Source: an uncultured Paracoccus sp.
Lineage (GTDB): Bacteria; Pseudomonadota; Alphaproteobacteria; Rhodobacterales; Rhodobacteraceae
Assembly: GCF_937873615.1 (NCBI RefSeq)
Contig: NZ_CALMYP010000068.1
Location: 1-64,000, forward strand
DNA: 64,000 nt
Direction of reading: 5' to 3'
Shown here: positions 44,344 through 55,164 of the stretch, one piece after another
Layout: each line of letters starts with the position of its first letter
Numbering within the stretch: position 1 is the stretch's first letter
Made by a program: the position numbers and the translations under genes
Notes under the pieces: model-generated
What the model was told of the DNA's origin: nothing
The model's database searches: none
Seen by the model: only the letters and a program-made list of their open reading frames with translations

Positions 44344-47281
44344 CTGGCAGAGCGGCACCTTCGCCCTGCCGCCCGGCGCCGATTTCTGCCAGAGCGTGGT
44401 CACGGGGCTGATGGCGCGGATGGCCGGCAAACCGCCCGAGGCGCTTGCCGCCGTCACCGTCTTCGTCAATGCCGGGCGCACCATGATCAGCCTGCGCGCG
44501 GCCTTCGATGCCCATGCCGCCGAACATGGCCCGCTGCTGCTGCCGAAGATGCGGCTTGTCACCGATCTGGGGGCCGATCTGCTGGGGCGACCGGCATCGC
44601 CGCTGGCGCGGGTGCTGGAACTCGGCCGGCTGGTCGATCAACTGATCGTCCGCGAACCGGGCCTCGGTGCCGGGCAATCGGTGCCGCAACTGGCGGAATC
44701 GCTGTCCGACCTGATGGGCGAGATGCAGACCGAAGGCTGCGATGCCGACAGTCTTGGCCGCATCAACGCGCAGGATCATGCAGCGCACTGGCAGCGCTCA
44801 CTGGCATTCCTGCGCATTGCGGCGGGGTTCTATCTGACCGAGCCGGCCGTGGATGGCCCGGCCCGTCAGCGCCGCCGGGCCGAGGATCTGGCGAAGGCCT
44901 GGGCGGCAGGGGCCGAGATGCCGGCTGCACCCGTGCTGGCGGTCGGCTCGACCGGTTCGCATGGCGCGACGCGGCTGTTCCTGCGCGCGGTTGCGGCGCT
45001 GCCTTTGGGGGCGGTGGTGCTGCCGGGCTATGATTTCCAGCAACCCGATGCTGTCTGGTCCTCGCTGGCGGACGGCGCCGACGATCACCCACAGGCGCGG
45101 CTGGCGGCGCTGCGGCAAGCTGGCGTCCGGCCCTGGGTCGAAACCCCGCCAGACGATCGCAACAGATTGATTTCGCTGGCCCTCCGCCCTGCCCCGGTTA
45201 CCGATCAGTGGATTGCCGAAGGCCCCTCGTTGCCCGATCTGGCTGGCCCGACGGGCGCAATGAGCCTGATCGAGGCCGACCAGCCGCAGGAGGAGGCCGA
45301 TGCCATCGCCGTCCTGATCCGCGACGCGGTCGGGCGCGGCCAGCCGGTGCGGCTTTTCGCAGCGGATCGCGGTCTGGTCCGGCGGGTGGCGGCGGCGCTG
45401 GATCGCTGGGGCCTCAGCATCGACGACAGCGCCGGCGAGCCGCTGCAGCTTTCGGCGCAGGGCCTGTTCCTGCGCCATGTCGCGGCGCTGTTCGGCCAGA
45501 AGCTCGGCCTCGATGCGCTTCTGGTGCTGCTGAAACAGCCGGTTACGGCCACCGGCAGCGCGCCCGGCGAATCCCTGCGCCAGACGCGCGAGCTGGAGCT
45601 GGAACTGCGTCGCAATGGCCCCGCCTTCCCCGATGGGGCCGCCTTGCGGAAATGGGCCGATAAAGGCGATGACACCCGCAGGATCTGGGTGGAATGGCTG
45701 GCCGGTATCCTCGATACGGTGGCTGAGGCAGAGGATGACCGAGGTCCGCGCCCGGTGCCGGATCGGATGGAGGAACATCTGGGTCTGGCCGCGCGGCTGG
45801 CTGCCGGTCCCGGCGGCACGGTTGAGGCGTCGTGGCTTTGGGACGATGCGCCGGGTCGCGCAGCCGATGCGGCGATGGCGCATCTGGCCGATCATGCGGC
45901 CCTGGCCCAGCCGATGACGCCCGGCGACTATGCCGAACTGATCCACAGCCGGCTGTCGGCGCAGGTCGTCCGTTCCCTTGGTCGCGGCCATCCGCTGATC
46001 CGCGCCTGCGGCCCGCGAGAGGCGCGGACCGAGGCCAACCTGTCGGATGGTGCCCTGGTGATCCTCTCCGGGCTGAACGAGGGCGGCTGGCCGCAGGCGC
46101 TGCCGCCCGACCCGTGGCTGTCGCGGGCGATGCGGGCCGAGGCCGGGCTGACCCTGCCGGAACGCCAGATCGGGCTGTCGGCGCATGACTTCCAGCAGGC
46201 CATCGCCGCGCCCGAGGTCGTGCTGACCCGCGCCCGCCGCGATGCCGATGCCGAGACCATCCCCTCGCGCTGGCTGAACCGGCTGACCAATCTGATGTCG
46301 GGCCTGCCCGAGCGTGGCGGCCCGCAGGCGCTGGAGGCGATGCGGTCCCGCGGTGGGCATTGGCTTGGCCTTGCCCGGCAACTGGCGCAGCCGCGCTTTC
46401 AACTGGATCCCGCGCCGCGCCCCGCGCCGGTCCCGCCCGCCCCGGCTTTCGAGGCGATCTCGGTCACGCAGGTGCGCACGCTGATCCGCGATCCCTATGC
46501 GATCTATGCCGACAAGGTGCTGGGGCTTCGGCCGCTGGACCCCCTTCGCCCCGAACCCGGCGCGCAGTTGCGCGGCCAGGTCCTGCACGAGGTCGCCGAG
46601 GCGCTGCTGACCCCGCCACCCGCGCCCGACACCCCGCCAGAGGCTCTGCGCCAGCGCTTTCTGGACATCACCCGCGCCGTTCTGGCCGAGCAGGTGCCCT
46701 GGCCCGCCGCGCGCGCCTTCTGGCAGGCACGGATGGAGAAGATCGCCGACCAGATCACCCGGGACGAAAGCCGCCGCCTGCAGCGCGGCCGCCCGCTTGT
46801 GGTCGAGGCGACGCATCGCCTGCCGGTGCCGGGCCTGAAGCTGCACCTGACCGCCAAGCCCGACCGCATCGACCGGCTGGATGGCGGCCATGTCGCGCAT
46901 GTCTATGACTACAAGTCCGGCAAGCCGCCGACCGACAAGCAGATGGCCCATTTCGACAAGCAATTGCTTCTGGAAGCGGCAATGGTTCAGAAAGGTGCCT
47001 TCCCGGTGCTCGGCCCCATCGCGGTCGAGGGCGTCAGCTATATCCAGCTGGGCGGCGAGGGCGAGACCCAGCCCCGTAGCTTCTCGCCCGAGGCCGCCGA
47101 GGAGACCTGGGCAAGGTTTGTCATCCTCGCGAAACACTATTTGCTGCATGGCCAGGGCTTTGCGGCGCGGCGCGCCCTGCAGAAGGCCGGCGATGCCAGC
47201 GACTACGACCATCTGTCGCGCTATGGCGAATGGGGCGCGGGCGATGCGCCGGTGAAGATGAAGGTGGGCGATCATGGCTGA
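44333..47281 (+). CDS. addB: Double-strand break repair nuclease AddB
   Basis: 982 residues, alphaproteobacterial AddB. N-terminal inactive helicase-like region; C-terminal RecB-type nuclease with the motif HVYDYKSGKPPTDKQ (Asp, Lys) near residue 862. With AddA it resects double-strand ends for RecA. ATG 44333 lies inside the murU end and the stop overlaps the addA start by eight bases. Confidence 0.92.
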   Translation: MWADWQSGTFALPPGADFCQSVVTGLMARMAGKPPEALAAVTVFVNAGRTMISLRAAFDAHAAEHGPLLLPKMRLVTDLGADLLGRPASPLARVLELGRLVDQLIVREPGLGAGQSVPQLAESLSDLMGEMQTEGCDADSLGRINAQDHAAHWQRSLAFLRIAAGFYLTEPAVDGPARQRRRAEDLAKAWAAGAEMPAAPVLAVGSTGSHGATRLFLRAVAALPLGAVVLPGYDFQQPDAVWSSLADGADDHPQARLAALRQAGVRPWVETPPDDRNRLISLALRPAPVTDQWIAEGPSLPDLAGPTGAMSLIEADQPQEEADAIAVLIRDAVGRGQPVRLFAADRGLVRRVAAALDRWGLSIDDSAGEPLQLSAQGLFLRHVAALFGQKLGLDALLVLLKQPVTATGSAPGESLRQTRELELELRRNGPAFPDGAALRKWADKGDDTRRIWVEWLAGILDTVAEAEDDRGPRPVPDRMEEHLGLAARLAAGPGGTVEASWLWDDAPGRAADAAMAHLADHAALAQPMTPGDYAELIHSRLSAQVVRSLGRGHPLIRACGPREARTEANLSDGALVILSGLNEGGWPQALPPDPWLSRAMRAEAGLTLPERQIGLSAHDFQQAIAAPEVVLTRARRDADAETIPSRWLNRLTNLMSGLPERGGPQALEAMRSRGGHWLGLARQLAQPRFQLDPAPRPAPVPPAPAFEAISVTQVRTLIRDPYAIYADKVLGLRPLDPLRPEPGAQLRGQVLHEVAEALLTPPPAPDTPPEALRQRFLDITRAVLAEQVPWPAARAFWQARMEKIADQITRDESRRLQRGRPLVVEATHRLPVPGLKLHLTAKPDRIDRLDGGHVAHVYDYKSGKPPTDKQMAHFDKQLLLEAAMVQKGAFPVLGPIAVEGVSYIQLGGEGETQPRSFSPEAAEETWARFVILAKHYLLHGQGFAARRALQKAGDASDYDHLSRYGEWGAGDAPVKMKVGDHG

Positions 47282-50200
47282 AGGTCGCGCCGACGATGCC
47301 ACGCTGCGCCAGATCGCGGCGGCCGACCCGACCCGCAGCACCTGGCTGACGGCCAATGCCGGCTCCGGCAAGACCCGGGTGCTGACCGACCGGGTGGCGC
47401 GGCTGCTGCTGGACGGAACCCGGCCCGAACGCGTGCTGTGCCTGACCTATACCAAGGCCGCCGCCACCGAGATGCAGAACCGGCTGCTGAAACGCCTCGG
47501 CGAATGGGCGATGCTGCCCGATGCGGCGCTTGCCTCGGCGCTGCGCGATCTGGGGGTCGAGGGGGCGCCCGACCTCGCCTCGGCCCGGCGGCTGTTTGCG
47601 CTGGCGATCGAGACGCCGGGTGGGCTGAAGGTGCAGACCATCCACAGTTTCTGCGCCGCTCTGCTGCGTCGCTTCCCGCTGGAAGCCGGTGTCCCGCATG
47701 GCTTTACCGAGCTTGACGACCGCTCGGCCACGCTTCTGCGCGCCGAGGTGTTGGAGGAGATGGCCGAAGACGCCGCCCCCGAGATCCGCGACATCACCGC
47801 GATCCATTCCGGGGAACGTCTGGACAGCCTGCTGGCTCAGCTTTCGAAGGGGATCGAGGCCGAAGGCGGCGAGGACGCCTTGCGCCGTGCCAGCGGCTTG
47901 CCGGAGGGGCTGACGGAAGATGCGCTGCTGGCGCAGGTCTTCGATAGCGGCGAGGCGCAATGGATCGAGGCGCTCGTGCTGGCGCTGGCGGGCGGCGGCA
48001 AGACCGATATCGACCTGGCCGGGAAGCTGCGCCGGGTAAACTGGCAGGCACCCGATCTGGCCGGCTTGCAGGTGCTGGAAGGCGCGCTGCTGTTCGGGGC
48101 GACGGCGAAGGACCCGTTCGGCCCGAAGATCGACAAGCTGCCGACCAAGGCCCTGCGCGAAGGCCCCTGCGCGCCCTTCATGGACGAACTGAACGCGCTG
48201 ATGGAGCGCGTGGCCGAGGCCCGGCCCCTGCGCATCGCGCTGGAGTTCACCCGGCGTTCGGCGTCGCTTCTGCGCTTCGGGCGGGCGTTTTCGCGGCGCT
48301 ATCAGGCCCGCAAGGCGCAGGCAGGCTGGCTCGATTTCGACGATCTCATCACCCGGGCCGGCGCGCTTCTGTCGGATGCGGCCATGGCGCAATGGGTGCT
48401 GTTCCGGCTGGATGGCGGGATCGACCATATCCTTGTCGACGAGGCGCAGGATACCTCGCCCGAGCAATGGCGGGTGATCGAGCAACTGACAGATGAGTTC
48501 ACCGCCGGCGAATCCGACCGGCTGCGCACGCTTTTCGTGGTCGGCGACCCGAAACAGTCGATCTATTCCTTTCAGGGTGCCGATATCGCCGTCTTCGAAT
48601 CCCGGCGGGCGGAATTTTCGGCGGCCTTCGAGGCGGTCGAGCAGCCGATGCAGCAGCTCGATCTGGAATTCTCGTTCCGCTCATCGCCGGCGGTGCTGGC
48701 GGCGGTCGATGCGACTTTCGCCGGCGAGGCCGGGCGCGGGCTGGGACAGGACAGCCACCACCGCGCCTTCCTGTCCGATCGGCCCGGTCGTATCGACCTC
48801 TGGCCCGAAATCGCCAGGCCCGATGACCCCGAGGAAACGCCCTGGGAAGACCCGGTCGACCAGTTGGCCCCGGACGCCGCCCCGACCCTGCTGGCCGAAG
48901 AAATCGCCCGCCAGATCAAGGCGATGCTGGACCCGAATGCCCCCGTTTCGATCACCACGCGCGACGGTGTCAGGCCGCTGGATGCGGGCGATATCCTGAT
49001 CCTCGTGCAGGGGCGCCGCTCGGCGCTGTTCGGGGAAATCATCCGGGCGCTGAAGGCGGCGGAACTGCCGGTGGCGGGGGCCGACCGGCTGAAACTGGCG
49101 GCGGAACTGGCGGTGCAGGACATCCGCGCCATGCTGAACTTCCTTGCCACGCCCGAGGACGATCTGTCGCTGGCGGCGCTGCTGCGTTCGCCGCTGATCG
49201 GGCTGGACGAGGATGCGCTTTACCGGCTGGCGCAGGGTCGCAAGCGCGGCGAATACCTGTGGACGCGGCTTCGGGCCTCGGGCCATGCCGGGGCGCTGGC
49301 CCTGCTGACCGACATGATGGACCATTCGGCTCTGCGGCCTTTCGACCTGATCTCCCGGTTGCTGGGCCGGCATGGCGGGTGCGAAAACCTGCTGGCACGG
49401 CTGGGCTCCGAGGCCGAGGACGGCATCGACGAATTGCTGACTCAGGCGCTGGCTTACGAGCGTGGCGAGGTGCCCTCGCTGACCGGGTTCCTGGTCTGGC
49501 TGTCCGCCGACGATGTCGAGGTTCGGCGTCAGCCCGGCGCGGGTGCCGGGCTGATCCGGGTGATGACGGTGCATGGCTCCAAGGGCTTGGAAAGCCCGGT
49601 GGTGATCCTGCCCGATACCCATAAGCGCCGCGCCTATACCCCGCCCGAGATGCTGCGCCCGAAGGATGGCCCGGTGATGCTGACCGGGCGCAGCGGGGCG
49701 CGGCCGGAATTTGCCCAAGGCCATGTCGAGGAGGCCGCGCGGCTGGATGCCGAGGAGCGCAAGCGCCTGCTTTACGTGGCGATGACCCGCGCCGAAAGCT
49801 GGCTGATCGTGGCCGCAACCGGCGAAACCGGCATGGGCGAGGACAGCTGGTATGCGATGATCCGCGACGGGCTGCCGCGTGCCGGCCTGACCGAGACGGC
49901 ACTGGACGGCGGCCTTGGCCCGGTCACGCGTTACAGCTTCGGCGATTGGCCGGCGCCGGTCGAAAGGCCTGCGGCCCCGCCGGTCGCGGCAGTGGATGCG
50001 CCCTGGCTGTGGACGGCGCCACCGCCCGCAGGCAGGCGGCGGCTTCCCGTTGTGGCCTCGGCGCTTGGTGGGGCCAAGGCCCTGCCCGGCCCGGATGGCG
50101 ACGATCCGCTGGCCGCGATGCTGTTCGGCACCCGGCTGCATTTGCTGCTGGAACGCTTTCCCGAACTGCCGCGCGCCGATTGGCCCGAACAGGCCCGCGA

Positions 50201-50651
50201 CCTGCTCGCGGGCGCCGAGGGCGGCTTGCCCGACGGTGCCGTGCTGGCCCGCCTGATCGAGGAGGCGGCGGCAGTCATCGACGCGCCGGATCTGGCCGAA
50301 CTTTTCGCGGTCCCGGATGGCGCAGAGGTGCTGGCCGAGGTCGAACTGGCCATCGACCTGCCCGGCATCGGCGCGCTCCGCGGCGTCATCGACCGGCTGA
50401 TCGTGAGCCCCGAGCGGGTCAGCGTCATCGACTACAAGACCAATGCCACCGCGCCCGACCGGCCCGAGGCCACGCCCGAAGGCATCCTGCGCCAGATGGC
50501 CGCCTATCGCGCCGCCATTGCCGCGATCTATCCGGGGCGCGAGGTCGCTGTGGGCGTTCTCTGGACCTCGGCGCGGTCGCTGATGTGGCTGCCCGATCCG
50601 CTTCTGGACCGGGCGATGGCCGGTCTTGACCCGGCCGGACAAGCTACCTAG
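47274..50651 (+). CDS. addA: Double-strand break repair helicase-nuclease AddA
   Basis: 1125 residues, UvrD/RecB-family helicase. Walker [21 protein letters not shown] at 26-45; Walker [15 protein letters not shown] near 385; motif [45 protein letters not shown]-terminal nuclease [14 protein letters not shown]. Unwinds and cuts broken DNA ends together with AddB. The trxA gene follows 56 bases later. Confidence 0.95.
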   Translation: MAEGRADDATLRQIAAADPTRSTWLTANAGSGKTRVLTDRVARLLLDGTRPERVLCLTYTKAAATEMQNRLLKRLGEWAMLPDAALASALRDLGVEGAPDLASARRLFALAIETPGGLKVQTIHSFCAALLRRFPLEAGVPHGFTELDDRSATLLRAEVLEEMAEDAAPEIRDITAIHSGERLDSLLAQLSKGIEAEGGEDALRRASGLPEGLTEDALLAQVFDSGEAQWIEALVLALAGGGKTDIDLAGKLRRVNWQAPDLAGLQVLEGALLFGATAKDPFGPKIDKLPTKALREGPCAPFMDELNALMERVAEARPLRIALEFTRRSASLLRFGRAFSRRYQARKAQAGWLDFDDLITRAGALLSDAAMAQWVLFRLDGGIDHILVDEAQDTSPEQWRVIEQLTDEFTAGESDRLRTLFVVGDPKQSIYSFQGADIAVFESRRAEFSAAFEAVEQPMQQLDLEFSFRSSPAVLAAVDATFAGEAGRGLGQDSHHRAFLSDRPGRIDLWPEIARPDDPEETPWEDPVDQLAPDAAPTLLAEEIARQIKAMLDPNAPVSITTRDGVRPLDAGDILILVQGRRSALFGEIIRALKAAELPVAGADRLKLAAELAVQDIRAMLNFLATPEDDLSLAALLRSPLIGLDEDALYRLAQGRKRGEYLWTRLRASGHAGALALLTDMMDHSALRPFDLISRLLGRHGGCENLLARLGSEAEDGIDELLTQALAYERGEVPSLTGFLVWLSADDVEVRRQPGAGAGLIRVMTVHGSKGLESPVVILPDTHKRRAYTPPEMLRPKDGPVMLTGRSGARPEFAQGHVEEAARLDAEERKRLLYVAMTRAESWLIVAATGETGMGEDSWYAMIRDGLPRAGLTETALDGGLGPVTRYSFGDWPAPVERPAAPPVAAVDAPWLWTAPPPAGRRRLPVVASALGGAKALPGPDGDDPLAAMLFGTRLHLLLERFPELPRADWPEQARDLLAGAEGGLPDGAVLARLIEEAAAVIDAPDLAELFAVPDGAEVLAEVELAIDLPGIGALRGVIDRLIVSPERVSVIDYKTNATAPDRPEATPEGILRQMAAYRAAIAAIYPGREVAVGVLWTSARSLMWLPDPLLDRAMAGLDPAGQAT

Positions 50652-50707
50652 CTGTTAGGGCAACCCTTCCCGCCGGCACGCCCGGCCGCCATTCAGGAGA
50701 GCCCGTC

Positions 50708-51028
50708 ATGGCCACTCAAGCCGTCACCGACGCCCAGTTCGAGGCCGAAGTCGTCCAGTCCGATACCCCCGTGATCGTCGATTTCTGGGCCGAATGGTGC
50801 GGTCCCTGCAAGCAGATCGGCCCCTCGCTGGAAGAGCTTTCGGACGAATATGCCGGCAAGGTGAAGATCGTGAAGGTCAATGTCGACGAGAACCCCGAAA
50901 GCCCCGCCGCCATGGGCGTGCGCGGCATCCCGGCCTTGTTCATGTTCAAGGGCGGCAAGGTCGTGTCGAACAAGATCGGTGCCGCACCCAAGGCCGCGCT
51001 GAAGGCCTGGATCGACGAAAACGTCTAA
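50708..51028 (+). CDS. trxA: Thioredoxin
   Basis: 106 residues with the active site [20 protein letters not shown] (Cys31, Cys34) and cis-Pro in [12 protein letters not shown]. General cytoplasmic disulfide reductase. Strong CAGGAGAGCCCGTC ribosome site. Follows addA, as is usual in this group, and is closed by a strong terminator. Confidence 0.96.
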   Translation: MATQAVTDAQFEAEVVQSDTPVIVDFWAEWCGPCKQIGPSLEELSDEYAGKVKIVKVNVDENPESPAAMGVRGIPALFMFKGGKVVSNKIGAAPKAALKAWIDENV

Positions 51029-51070
51029 AGGCTCTTGACCCAGAATCTGCATCGAATCATATATGCAGTA

Positions 51071-51259
51071 CCACTGTTGAATCGCACTGCGATTGACGAG
51101 AGCCCGCGCCTTTGGCGCGGGCTTTTTGCTTGTTGAAGCCACACATGCCAATATATGGTATGTTGTGACCCAAGCTACACAAAATATCTTGACTCTAAGT
51201 CATTGACTCGGAATCAGTATTGTACCCGAGAAGGGTGAGTCGGTGCGATTCAACAGTGG
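51071..51259. repeat. 17-base perfect inverted repeat pair
   Basis: CCACTGTTGAATCGCAC at 51071-51087 and its exact complement at 51243-51259. The 189-base interval holds the trxA terminator and the upstream region of the small YjzC-like gene. The left arm continues into a second palindrome AATCGCAcTGCGATT. No flanking target duplication was found. Confidence 0.7.
51101..51127 (+). terminator. Rho-independent terminator after trxA
   Basis: AGCCCGCGCC, loop TTT, GGCGCGGGCT: a perfect 10-base stem followed by TTTTTGC. Confidence 0.9.
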
Positions 51260-51305
51260 TTTGCTGAATTTGCGCCGTCTCGTAATCAATCACGAGGAGA
51301 ATTTC

Positions 51306-51485
51306 GTGAGTACTACGACGAAGGTGCCTCTCGGCACTCGTAAGCGGACCGGTGAAGCTTGTCCTGAAAGCGGCATTTGGAAGTCGGATGACAGTCCCTC
51401 GACCACCGCACCGATTGCGAAGGGCAACACCTTCCCGCCCCACCATGGGAAGGCGGTTTACTGGATTCTTACCCAGTACGCCTAA
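51306..51485 (+). CDS. YjzC-like small protein
   Basis: 59 residues from GTG 51306, preceded by ACGAGGAGAATTTC. The pattern GTRKRTGEACPESGIWKSDD and IAKGNTFPPHHGKAVYWIL resembles the YjzC-like family (short proteins with a P-x-S/N-G centre and a K-G-x-x-F-P-P end), of unknown function. Its 5' region contains the right arm of the 17-base inverted repeat. It stands alone between trxA and a leftward gene. Confidence 0.6.
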   Translation: MSTTTKVPLGTRKRTGEACPESGIWKSDDSPSTTAPIAKGNTFPPHHGKAVYWILTQYA

Positions 51486-51510
51486 TACATGAACTAGGAA
51501 AGGGCGGCGG

Positions 51511-52398
51511 TCAGATTGGCCAGCCGCCCTTTTTCAACGCATCGAGGATGCGCAGTTCCGCCGTCGGGGCCATGGCGTCGATGGCCTGTTCGCGCAGCAG
51601 CCAGAACAGGTATTTCGCGTAATGCGCCTTGTGCTCGGGCGCGTGATCCAGCGCCTTTTCGACCCCCATATCGGCCACGTTCAGCGCGATATGGTGAAAA
51701 TCTATCTGCGCGAACAACACCACAGGCCGTGCCAGCAGATAGGCATCCATCGCCACGGCGCTGTTCTGTGTCGCCACATATTCCGCCCCGGCCAGAAGTT
51801 CGCGGCTGTTACCCCCGACGGTCAGGTTCGGATAGCGCGCAGAAAGCGCCTCCAGCGCCGCCATCTCATCGGCGGAATAATCGCCATTCGGATGCAGCGT
51901 GGCGATGGCGCGCTTGCCGGTCTTGGCCACGGCCTCGACCATGGCCAGCGGGCTCATGGTCTGGAACGAGCGGGCCTGAAGCAACTCGCGCTGCAGGGGG
52001 ATCAGCACATGGCTTGGCGCCACGGGCGAGATCCCCGGCAGGTTCTGCTTGCGCAGGCTGTGAATGAAGTTCCGCGCCTCGTCGGTGTCGATCTGGTTCG
52101 GAGAGAAACTGGCGCTTGCGACCGGCCAGCGCCAGCGTTGCGGTTCGGGCTCGATATGCCAGAACGGATAGTAATAGGTGCGCCGGAAGATCTTGACCCG
52201 CTTGTGGCGCGGCCCGCTCATGTGGTGAAGCGCATAGACAAAGCGCTCTGGCGGCTCATCGGTTTCCGGCGCGATCTCATAGCCCCAGCCTCGGCTGGCG
52301 GCGGCATTACGGATCTTGTCGACAAAGTTGAAATGCCCGCCAGTGGCGCGCTTCGTCATTTCGGGATCGAGATGGATTCGCAGCAGTCTGACGGCCAT
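51511..52398 (-). CDS. Hypothetical protein, capsule-synthesis-like
   Basis: 295 residues from ATG 52398, no signal peptide or membrane helix. The middle and end ([40 protein letters not shown] and [16 protein letters not shown]) resemble the C-terminal half of capsule-polysaccharide or GT-B-type enzymes, where a Ser/Asn-rich loop binds the activated sugar. That is a weak resemblance and no function is assigned. Divergent from hslV with 89 bases between; ends convergent with the small YjzC-like gene. Confidence 0.6.
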   Translation of the reverse strand: MAVRLLRIHLDPEMTKRATGGHFNFVDKIRNAAASRGWGYEIAPETDEPPERFVYALHHMSGPRHKRVKIFRRTYYYPFWHIEPEPQRWRWPVASASFSPNQIDTDEARNFIHSLRKQNLPGISPVAPSHVLIPLQRELLQARSFQTMSPLAMVEAVAKTGKRAIATLHPNGDYSADEMAALEALSARYPNLTVGGNSRELLAGAEYVATQNSAVAMDAYLLARPVVLFAQIDFHHIALNVADMGVEKALDHAPEHKAHYAKYLFWLLREQAIDAMAPTAELRILDALKKGGWPI

Positions 52399-52487
52399 GC
52401 CGCAGGTTAGGCTGGCCCCGCGCAACCCGCAATGGCTTGCGGCGGGGATTTGGCGCACCTATCTCTGCCGAAGCAAAGGAGATCTTC

Positions 52488-53045
52488 ATGGCGGATGACA
52501 AGTTCCCCGGTTGGCACGGCACCACGATCCTTGCGGTCAAGCGTGGCGGCAAGGTGGTTGTCGCGGGCGACGGGCAGGTCAGCGTCGGGCAGACGGTGAT
52601 GAAGGGCACGGCGCGCAAGGTGCGCCGCCTGTCGCCGGGTGGGCGTGACGTGGTGGTGGGCTTTGCGGGTTCCACCGCCGACGCCTTCACCCTGCTGGAA
52701 CGGCTGGAGAAGAAGCTGGAAGCCGCACCCGGCCAGTTGCAGCGCGCCTGTGTCGAGCTGGCGAAGGACTGGCGCACCGACAAATATCTGCGCAACCTGG
52801 AGGCCATGCTGATCGTGACCGACGGCGCGCAGATCTATGTCGTGACCGGCGCCGGCGACGTGCTGGAACCCGAACATGACGTGGCCGCCATCGGCTCGGG
52901 CGGGAATTTCGCACTGGCGGCGGCGCGCGGGCTGCTGGAAACCGATCTGGATGCCGAGGCCGTTGCCCGCAAGGCCATGGCCATTGCGGCGGATATCTGC
53001 GTCTACACCAATGGCAATCTGACGGTTGAGGTGCTGGGTGGCTAA
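52488..53045 (+). CDS. hslV: HslV protease subunit
   Basis: 185 residues. The mature N-terminus is Thr12 in [20 protein letters not shown], exposed by removal of a short propeptide; [20 protein letters not shown] near residue 144 is a family mark. ATG 52488 after AAAGGAG. Forms the proteolytic core of HslUV. Unusually, a toxin-antitoxin pair on the other strand separates it from hslU. Its TAA overlaps the brnA stop. Confidence 0.96.
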   Translation: MADDKFPGWHGTTILAVKRGGKVVVAGDGQVSVGQTVMKGTARKVRRLSPGGRDVVVGFAGSTADAFTLLERLEKKLEAAPGQLQRACVELAKDWRTDKYLRNLEAMLIVTDGAQIYVVTGAGDVLEPEHDVAAIGSGGNFALAAARGLLETDLDAEAVARKAMAIAADICVYTNGNLTVEVLGG

Positions 53046-53329
53046 CCCGCCCGTTTCGCCTCCATATAGGCCCGCAGGACGGCGTTCATGCGGGTCTGAT
53101 ATCCTTTGCCCTGAGACTTGAAGAAGTCGAGGATGTCGGGGTCGATCCGCAGCGACACCGCCTTCTTGGGCTCGGGCATGACGACCCGTGTGGTCGACCA
53201 GTCGAGGTCGAAATCTTCCTCGTCCCGGCCTTCGAAATCGCCCGCCCGGACAAGCCGGTCCCAGTCAGTCTTGCCCTTCAACTGGCGGATTTCGTCCAGC
53301 GACATGGGCTTCATATGCTTCTCGCTCAT
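53042..53329 (-). CDS. brnA: BrnA antitoxin
   Basis: 95 residues. The N-terminal half is acidic and toxin-binding ([20 protein letters not shown]); the C-terminal half is a ribbon-helix-helix DNA-binding domain ([20 protein letters not shown], then [15 protein letters not shown]). Neutralises BrnT and represses the operon. It overlaps the toxin end by up to 65 bases; ATG 53314 (MKPMSLDE) is an alternative start. Confidence 0.88.
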   Translation of the reverse strand: MSEKHMKPMSLDEIRQLKGKTDWDRLVRAGDFEGRDEEDFDLDWSTTRVVMPEPKKAVSLRIDPDILDFFKSQGKGYQTRMNAVLRAYMEAKRAG

Positions 53330-53561
53330 TTCGTCGCGCCCTCCGGACCGTGATTATCCGGGTAACATCGCCCCGCATGGTGAACACGACCGCGATTGTT
53401 ATCTTTCTAACGGATCCAATTACGATTTCTCGTTGTTCAACCTTACTTATACCAGTCAGCCTCAGATGCGGCTGATCGAAAACCTCAATTGCATCGACAA
53501 AGTCGATACCGTGCTTCTGTAGCGTCGTTTGACGCTTCACCTCGTCCCACTCGAACATCAT
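53265..53561 (-). CDS. brnT: BrnT toxin (DUF497)
   Basis: 98 residues, normal length for this RNase toxin. FEWDEVKRQTTLQKHGIDFV at the start, IVIGSVRKITIAVVFTMRGD in the middle, and [17 protein letters not shown] at the end carry the catalytic basic and acidic residues of the RelE-like fold. ATG 53561 or 53558; the upstream extension to 53684 is rejected as it would cover the promoter. Toxin first, antitoxin second, as usual for brnTA. Confidence 0.88.
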   Translation of the reverse strand: MMFEWDEVKRQTTLQKHGIDFVDAIEVFDQPHLRLTGISKVEQREIVIGSVRKITIAVVFTMRGDVTRIITVRRARRNEREAYEAHVAGRNPPVEGQD

Positions 53562-53659
53562 TTCTCGTCCCGGTAGGTCTATTGATGCGTTCCATCTCAG
53601 ATCGCCTGTCCTGCCTCTTTTGCGAAGTTTCGCTGACCTTCTAACGGGTTCAGAACATA

Positions 53660-53688
53660 GATACGCTTTGTATATACAAAGCACAACC
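53660..53688 (-). promoter_or_regulatory. brnTA promoter with palindromic operator
   Basis: On the minus strand TTGTGC (53688-53683), 17 bases, TATCTA (53665-53660). The spacer is almost wholly the perfect 18-base palindrome GCTTTGTATATACAAAGC (53667-53684), an apt target for BrnA autoregulation. The same site lies 61 bases before hslU. Confidence 0.65.
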
Positions 53689-53744
53689 CTTCACATCTCT
53701 GGTCTGACAACCTATCTGCTGAGAAATCGTAGAAGGCTTGATCC

Positions 53745-55049
53745 ATGACCGACCTGACCCCCCGCGAAATCGTGTCCGAGCTGGACCGGTTCATCATCGG
53801 CCAGAAGGACGCCAAGCGCGCCGTGGCCGTGGCGCTGCGCAATCGCTGGCGGCGCAAGCAGCTGGCGGATGACATTCGTGACGAGGTCTATCCGAAGAAC
53901 ATCCTCATGATCGGCCCGACCGGGGTCGGCAAGACCGAGATCAGCCGGCGGCTGGCGAAGCTGGCGCAGGCGCCTTTCGTCAAGGTCGAGGCGACCAAGT
54001 TCACCGAGGTCGGCTATGTCGGCCGCGATGTCGAACAGATCATCCGCGACCTGACCGATGCCGCCATGATCGAGACCCGCGAGCGGATGCGCGAGGAGGT
54101 GAAGGCCCGCGCCCACAAGGCTGCCGAAGATCGCGTGCTGGCGGTGCTGGCCGGCGACGGTGCCCGCGACCAGACCCGCGCCATGTTCCGCGACAAGCTG
54201 AAGCGCGGCGAATTGGACGGCACCATGATCGAGATCGAGGTGCAGGACAATTCCAACCCGCTCGGTATGATGGATATGCCCGGGCAGGGCGGCGGCGGCA
54301 TGGGAATGATGGACCTCTCGGGGCTGATGAAGGCCTTTGGCGGGCGACGGGTGAAGCGCAAGGTCACCGTCGCCGAAAGCTATGAGATCCTGATCGCCGA
54401 GGAAGCCGACAAGCTGCTGGACGACGAGGCGGTGAAGGCCGAGGCGCTGGAGGCGGTGCAGCAGAACGGCATCGTCTTCATCGACGAGATCGACAAGGTC
54501 TCGGCCCGGGCAGAGGCGCGTGGCGCCGATGTCAGCCGCGAGGGCGTGCAGCGCGACCTTCTGCCGTTGATCGAGGGCACGACGGTCAGCACGAAATACG
54601 GTCCGGTGAAGACCGATCACATCCTGTTCATCGCCTCGGGCGCGTTCCATGTCTCGAAACCCTCGGATCTGTTGCCGGAATTGCAGGGCCGCCTGCCGAT
54701 CCGGGTCGAGCTGCGCGCCCTGACCGAGGAGGATTTCGTCCGCATCCTGACCGAGACGGATAACGCCCTGACCCGGCAATATGCCGCGCTGATGGGCACC
54801 GAAGGGCTGAGTGTCACCTTTGCCGATGACGGCATCGCCGCGCTGGCACGGATCGCCGCCGAGGTGAATACGAGTGTCGAGAATATCGGCGCGCGCCGGC
54901 TTTACACCGTGATCGAGCGGGTGTTCGAGGAACTGTCCTTCTCGGCCCCGGATCGCGGCGGCGAAAGCGTCACCGTCGATGCGGCATTCGTGGAAACCCA
55001 TCTGGGCGATCTTTCCCGCTCGGCCGATCTGTCGCGCTATGTGCTGTAA
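53745..55049 (+). CDS. hslU: HslU unfoldase ATPase
   Basis: 434 residues. [20 protein letters not shown] at the start; Walker [21 protein letters not shown] near residue 57; I domain in the middle with a Gly/Met-rich insert ([19 protein letters not shown]); Walker [20 protein letters not shown] near 243; ends in LSRYVL, the tail that docks into HslV. Unfolds substrates for HslV. About 700 bases from hslV because of the brnTA insertion, so it needs its own promoter. Confidence 0.97.
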   Translation: MTDLTPREIVSELDRFIIGQKDAKRAVAVALRNRWRRKQLADDIRDEVYPKNILMIGPTGVGKTEISRRLAKLAQAPFVKVEATKFTEVGYVGRDVEQIIRDLTDAAMIETRERMREEVKARAHKAAEDRVLAVLAGDGARDQTRAMFRDKLKRGELDGTMIEIEVQDNSNPLGMMDMPGQGGGGMGMMDLSGLMKAFGGRRVKRKVTVAESYEILIAEEADKLLDDEAVKAEALEAVQQNGIVFIDEIDKVSARAEARGADVSREGVQRDLLPLIEGTTVSTKYGPVKTDHILFIASGAFHVSKPSDLLPELQGRLPIRVELRALTEEDFVRILTETDNALTRQYAALMGTEGLSVTFADDGIAALARIAAEVNTSVENIGARRLYTVIERVFEELSFSAPDRGGESVTVDAAFVETHLGDLSRSADLSRYVL

Positions 55050-55164
55050 GCAAATTTCGGTAATCGGCCCGTTTTCGCACCCGTCGGCGGTTGCGTGGCT
55101 GGAACTGCCGGTGCGTCGTCGTCGTTAGACGACAGGATTTGCGAACAGGAATTCGGGGAAGCAG

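Noticed and set aside
44798..47371. 857-codon open frame opposite addB
   Set aside because: Shadow of a real gene; composition dominated by Gly, Arg, Gln with no recognisable domain.
48681..50642. 653-codon open frame opposite addA
   Set aside because: Shadow frame without motifs or ribosome site.
51195..51446. Minus-strand open frame over the YjzC-like gene
   Set aside because: It crosses the right inverted-repeat arm, and the plus-strand frame has a strong ribosome site and family-like pattern.
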